Assembly (NCBI RefSeq): GCF_023973825.1 | Contig: NC_090117.1 | Location: forward strand, 458,501-522,500 | Direction: 5' to 3' | Origin: Plasmodium brasilianum | Lineage: Eukaryota > Apicomplexa > Aconoidasida > Haemosporida > Plasmodiidae | Length of the DNA: 64,000 nucleotides | Shown: piece after piece, positions 61,701 to 64,000 of the stretch | Numbering within the stretch: position 1 is the first letter of the stretch | Layout of the letters: each line of letters starts with the position of its first letter | The notes under the pieces: generated by a model | What the model saw: only the letters and a program-made list of their open reading frames with translations | The model's database searches: none | What the model was told of the DNA's origin: nothing | Program-made: the position numbers and the translations under genes

Positions 61701-62102
61701 TTTACAAGTAACATTTCCAAGTATACTGTTCACTTCTTTCAGAAGAGTGAACTTATTATTCCAAAATCTTTAAATGAAGTTGAAAGAGCAAGAAAAAATG
61801 AATTTTTATATAATATTTCTCAGTATATGCCCATATATATTAATTCCATTTCGTCCATTATTTTAAATATCTGTAGAACTTTTTTATTTCATAAACCTTT
61901 ATTTCCTTTCAAAAAAATAATATATAAATCAATCATATGTGTTATTGCAAGTGCAATTATAAAACATAAGGCAGAATTAATTCCTGCATGTGAATTAAAA
62001 AATATTAAGAAAGCAGAGGATTATTTAAAATTTGAAAATAATATTGACGAAGAAGAATTAAATGAGTTGTCTGTGCTTTTTTTTCAGAACAATTTCTACT
62101 AA
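58737..62102 (+). CDS. Rtr1/RPAP2-type RNA polymerase II-associated zinc protein
   Basis: Single exon; ATG at 58737 (MSAGKDVKLLFERERK) is chosen over an upstream in-frame ATG at 58521 because the intervening residues are translated poly(T). 1121 residues. Residues about 166-230 match the Rtr1/RPAP2 zinc domain: NRRSYNKCGFYAC, then SKYKIDIKNKNIY, then LFCSTKC and a following helix (MNFNLYLLKQI). This is the order C-G-x-x-x-C ... K-Y-K-I-x-x-x-x-x-x-x-Y ... F-C-S-x-x-C of the family. Rtr1/RPAP2 proteins bind RNA polymerase II, help its nuclear import and act on Ser5-phosphorylated CTD. Plasmodium additions dominate the rest: acidic Asn/Lys/Glu stretches, about nine copies of a 5-residue unit TNDEK (61018-61152) and three EEQKMSI/S units. 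A normally composed segment (KSKNVSFNEDIKLFKY, DRKWNNKELPKKF) and a C-terminal helical domain (SLYIVLWDIFTSNISKYTV onward) are probably also functional. Confidence 0.72.
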   Translation: MSAGKDVKLLFERERKISSLARIYHRKLETLLIYINIPSKKKGTISFDDFFNINEICSYINTIHSVESEEVGKRYGSDKNNRRTKKKDDSRGESANTYGSDYNVQNNKDGINSTDEEILSDKNTNNTNNDENDVIIIKTDTDIFIKNLLIFLNNLIVLYFSRSNLVDVCINRRSYNKCGFYACDNIFLNNLNKSKYKIDIKNKNIYLREYYDLFCSTKCMNFNLYLLKQIIHNSRNSTESINLKKKCQLIHIMFLTFFPFFKFHDITYLFNNIDNLKIVNNKIYIQDYGKQLNINEKRGNEQQPVHQNLGQNEKKGNTSNQHNDHTHLNMLTNPDSVYIEIVEKQNDDIANVKGNSTVVVNGHIERGAHQGKEQITSAAGASNGTGKRIESEAALEAASEVEDLEGDLATNIGVNVPKMNEIIVEPPLSRNNSNSKTCNEKKVRKSKNVSFNEDIKLFKYHKDERVNEYTIGRTCLGKDAKEENVMIKLGGKLKNCKYLEFEENSNILTQTFFKFNENMCNKLIEEVDRNLFKSTKVNETDRKWNNKELPKKFSKLLLPSKNEKAVNSNKHDSNNSTCTVNKKENQEINENINEGLNNKIDDVIISKNDSDNMNEKICNEEKTDGDEEAFIKISKTDEREKKKNENITDDEMNTICEQVRNGTYVNKKYSFDNILQQTKLDESKIIGFDYGKEDFIKIASQKMNEINLKHDKEKKEKKIILLNTLNENKISVSNNLHTRSENCKDTYQDGSANEELMIEEKTNDEKTNDEKTNDEKTNDEKTNDEKTNDEKTNDEKTNDEKTNDEKLQTNGNKCSYFNENKRDYDEVVTGICEAGVNNTEMRSNNDKGEQKMSIDNEDEEEQKMSSDIDEEEQKMSIDNEDEEQIQLQNLLMEKKKKIREEYIEKFKTNFPSLFGGLYIDQKKSGKCANKVDDGKLCTDEIRDDELRDDAKFGEDTKGPQKCNNKYVYSTSTGSAYEDMSLYIVLWDIFTSNISKYTVHFFQKSELIIPKSLNEVERARKNEFLYNISQYMPIYINSISSIILNICRTFLFHKPLFPFKKIIYKSIICVIASAIIKHKAELIPACELKNIKKAEDYLKFENNIDEEELNELSVLFFQNNFY
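61016..61155. repeat. 15-bp coding repeat in the Rtr1-like gene
   Basis: Nine nearly identical copies of ACGAATGATGAAAAA, encoding TNDEK. The opposite strand is open in several frames here, giving spurious Phe/His/Ser open frames. Confidence 0.93.
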
Positions 62103-63258
62103 TATAAATTCTGTTGGAAAGGGGGAAAAAGGAAAAAAGGAAAAAAGGAAAAAAGGAAATTATAAAAGCATACATAAAACTCTTTTTTAACGACAAAACG
62201 TGCACATAACGAAGGTGCCTTATTTTATTTATTTTTTTTTTTTTTTTTGTTTTAATACTGATTTGAAGTTTTATTGTGTATAAATTGCTTTTTACGATAA
62301 TAAATCGGTAAAAAAAAGCCTTTGTACGCGTTATACCTTTTTTATCATTTTTATTAAGAAAAGTCATAAAGTAGCTTTTTTCAAATTATATACCTCATTT
62401 CGCGCATTTTTTTGCATAATTTATGCCTTTTGTGCAAATAACACGTGTGTACATATAACTCGTATGTACATATAACACCTATGTACATATAATACCTATG
62501 TACATATAACACCTTTGTACATATAACACCTTTGTACATATAACACCTTGTACATATAACACCTATGTACATATAACACCTATGTACATATAACACCTAT
62601 GTACATATAACACCTATGTACATATAACACCTATGTACATATAACACCTATGTACATATAAATAACTCGTACGTGCAAATAATATGTACATATAGACATA
62701 AACATATTATAAATTTAATGCATTAGCCATATTCTGTAAGCCAACTCGTTGCTCTTACAGTTTTTACTAAATATAAAAATTTTTTTTTGTACTGTTATCT
62801 TTTTGCCACATCACTTATCACCAAAGTTTCACATGAGAAATGCAAAATATATTTAGAAGGAAATGTAAGTGCTTGCAACTATATCTTATGCGCAATTCGT
62901 TCGTTGTGCATGTATGCATTATATATATATATGTATGTATATATGTGTATGCTTTGTAATTTTTACAATAAATAGCTGTTTGTTCGATTCTATGTAGCAT
63001 AGACGTTAAAATAAATCCATTTTGTACAATTCTTTTACACATTATTCCTGTGGTACAACGGAGGGAGATTGCTCGTAAAGCAACGACCATTTGAAGTGAA
63101 AAAAAAGGGAGAAGCGACCTTATACCTATACCTGCATTCACGCACAAACATATATGTATATATACATATGCATGTTTGTATGTATATATTTATACATATA
63201 TGGGGGGGGTAGTACTTTCGTACACACAGCGCGCCCATATAGTTCATCGTAAATCAAA
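62103..63258. other. intergenic region with a 17-bp array
   Basis: 3' flank of the Rtr1-like gene. Includes GGAAAAAA repeats (62115-62160), T tracts (62228-62250) and the array at 62440-62660. An exon-like stretch near 62820-62862 (TKVSHEKCKIYLEGN before a GTAAGT donor) could be spliced 5' UTR or part of an unresolved gene, but no downstream acceptor matches its phase. Confidence 0.5.
62440..62660. repeat. 17-bp ACCTATGTACATATAAC tandem array
   Basis: About thirteen copies with AACTCG, ATACCT, ACCTTT and ACACCTTG variants. Each copy contains the palindromic core TATGTACATA. Confidence 0.93.
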
Positions 63259-63833
63259 ATGGTCCAGCATGAACTCTCAGGTGAAAATGAATAAATATTA
63301 GCGCAGCAAAAATTGTGTCTCCGGAAATAATATAGTTCAAATGAAGCTAATATTTAAACAAAATATAAGAGTAGGTAATTAATAAAAATTAACCATCTTT
63401 TCCATTTTTTTTACATAATTTTTTATACATTTTTTTTTATATTTTTTTACACACATTTTTATATTTTTTTACATACATTTTTATATTTTTTTACACACAT
63501 TTTTATATTTTTTTACATACATTTTTATATTTTTTTACATACATTTTTATATTTTTTTACATACATTTTTATATTTTTTTACATACATTTTTATATTTTT
63601 TTACATACATTTTTATATTTTTTTACATGCATTTTTATACTTGTTTTTCTTTTTCTTCTTTTTCTTTTTATTCATTCATTGCTTGTACGGACGAAGTGCA
63701 TCCAGTAGTTCACTATAAACAGCAAGAGCAATTTGTTTATAGGAATTACGCTATGATATATTCTTCCTTCAACGATAAATACAAAAGAAAAAAAATTGTT
63801 GAGCAGACATTCGAGGGATTTACCTCTTACTAA
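63259..63833 (+). CDS. very small three-exon gene of unknown function
   Basis: Proposed exons 63259-63280, 63336-63374 and 63697-63833, with matching phases, giving 64-65 residues. Exon 1 reads MVQHELS, exon 2 QMKLIFKQNIRV and exon 3 HPVVHYKQQEQFVYRNYAM, then YSSFNDKYKRKKIVEQTFEG and a TAA. Composition is balanced and basic, unlike the surrounding repeats, which argues for coding. Intron 1 is only 55 bases; its donor is GTGAAA and its acceptor ATAATATAG is weak. Intron 2 has a GTAATT donor and is filled by a 22-bp array. An alternative start at the exon 2 ATG is possible. No family is recognised. Confidence 0.45.
63415..63640. repeat. 22-bp ACATACATTTTTATATTTTTTT array in an intron
   Basis: About nine tandem copies, with ACACACATTT variants near the start, occupying most of the second intron of the small gene. 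Confidence 0.93.
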
Positions 63834-64000
63834 CTGTTCCCCATTGTGGCTGTTTTGTTGTTCATTTTGAAAATTTGCACAATTTTTATCGCCCTCTTTT
63901 TTGTGTTCGCTTTTTTCGCTAGCTGTAAATTTTTTTAAAACTTGCAGATTATATAGCTCTTTTCCTGATGTAGTGATATTTTTTTCGCGCTCATTTTTTC
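63834..64000. other. right-edge flank
   Basis: AT-rich 3' flank of the small gene. Nothing else is visible. Confidence 0.6.

Noticed and set aside
1..64000. tRNA, rRNA or other structured RNA genes
   Set aside because: I saw no cloverleaf-like or rRNA-like GC-rich segment while reading the window; a covariance-model scan would be needed to exclude small RNAs.

Overview
This window is nuclear chromosomal DNA of a malaria parasite (genus Plasmodium). The signs are extreme AT richness, long A/T homopolymers and TA microsatellites, Asn/Lys/Glu-rich low-complexity insertions inside proteins, short AT-rich introns with Plasmodium-like splice sites, and single-copy housekeeping genes in a recognisable order. 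From memory, not from a search, SEC31, CCT-theta and organellar L13 are neighbours on P. falciparum chromosome 2, and the protein kinase and RON6 follow in the same direction, so this looks like that syntenic block inverted. The species cannot be fixed from the sequence alone.

Layout. 0.4-6.0 kb (-): a 15-exon gene with a repetitive acidic centre and a cysteine-rich C-terminal half, best explained as rhoptry neck protein RON6. 8.6-12.5 kb (-): a two-exon polytopic membrane protein whose duplicated four-helix units resemble bacterial PqiA. 14.6-15.9 kb (-): partly resolved exons of a small cryptic gene. 16.1-19.0 kb (+): a nine-exon coiled-coil protein. 21.4-28.4 kb (-): a very large atypical protein kinase, broken in this sequence by a poly(A) tract. 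31.8-32.8 kb (-): a helical-repeat, probably mitochondrial, protein with unresolved 3' exons. 34.6-36.9 kb (+): LTV1, a 40S biogenesis factor. 37.7-43.2 kb (-): a large protein of unknown function, also broken at a poly(A) tract. 44.6-45.1 kb (+): organellar ribosomal protein uL13. 49.0-53.8 kb (+): COPII coat SEC31. 55.0-57.0 kb (-): CCT8/TCP-1 theta. 57.0-58.1 kb (+): a tiny five-exon gene. 58.7-62.1 kb (+): an Rtr1/RPAP2-type zinc protein. 63.3-63.8 kb (+): a tiny three-exon gene.

The genes form no operon or pathway. They are independent eukaryotic transcription units in divergent, convergent and tandem arrangement, separated by 0.2-3.9 kb of AT-rich DNA full of minisatellites. Exon models were built by hand from GT/AG sites and reading-frame phase. 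Where every junction agrees in phase (RON6, PqiA-like gene, LTV1, SEC31, CCT8) the models are strong. Three genes need a one- or two-base change in a homopolymer to stay open, which points to sequence error or real slippage.
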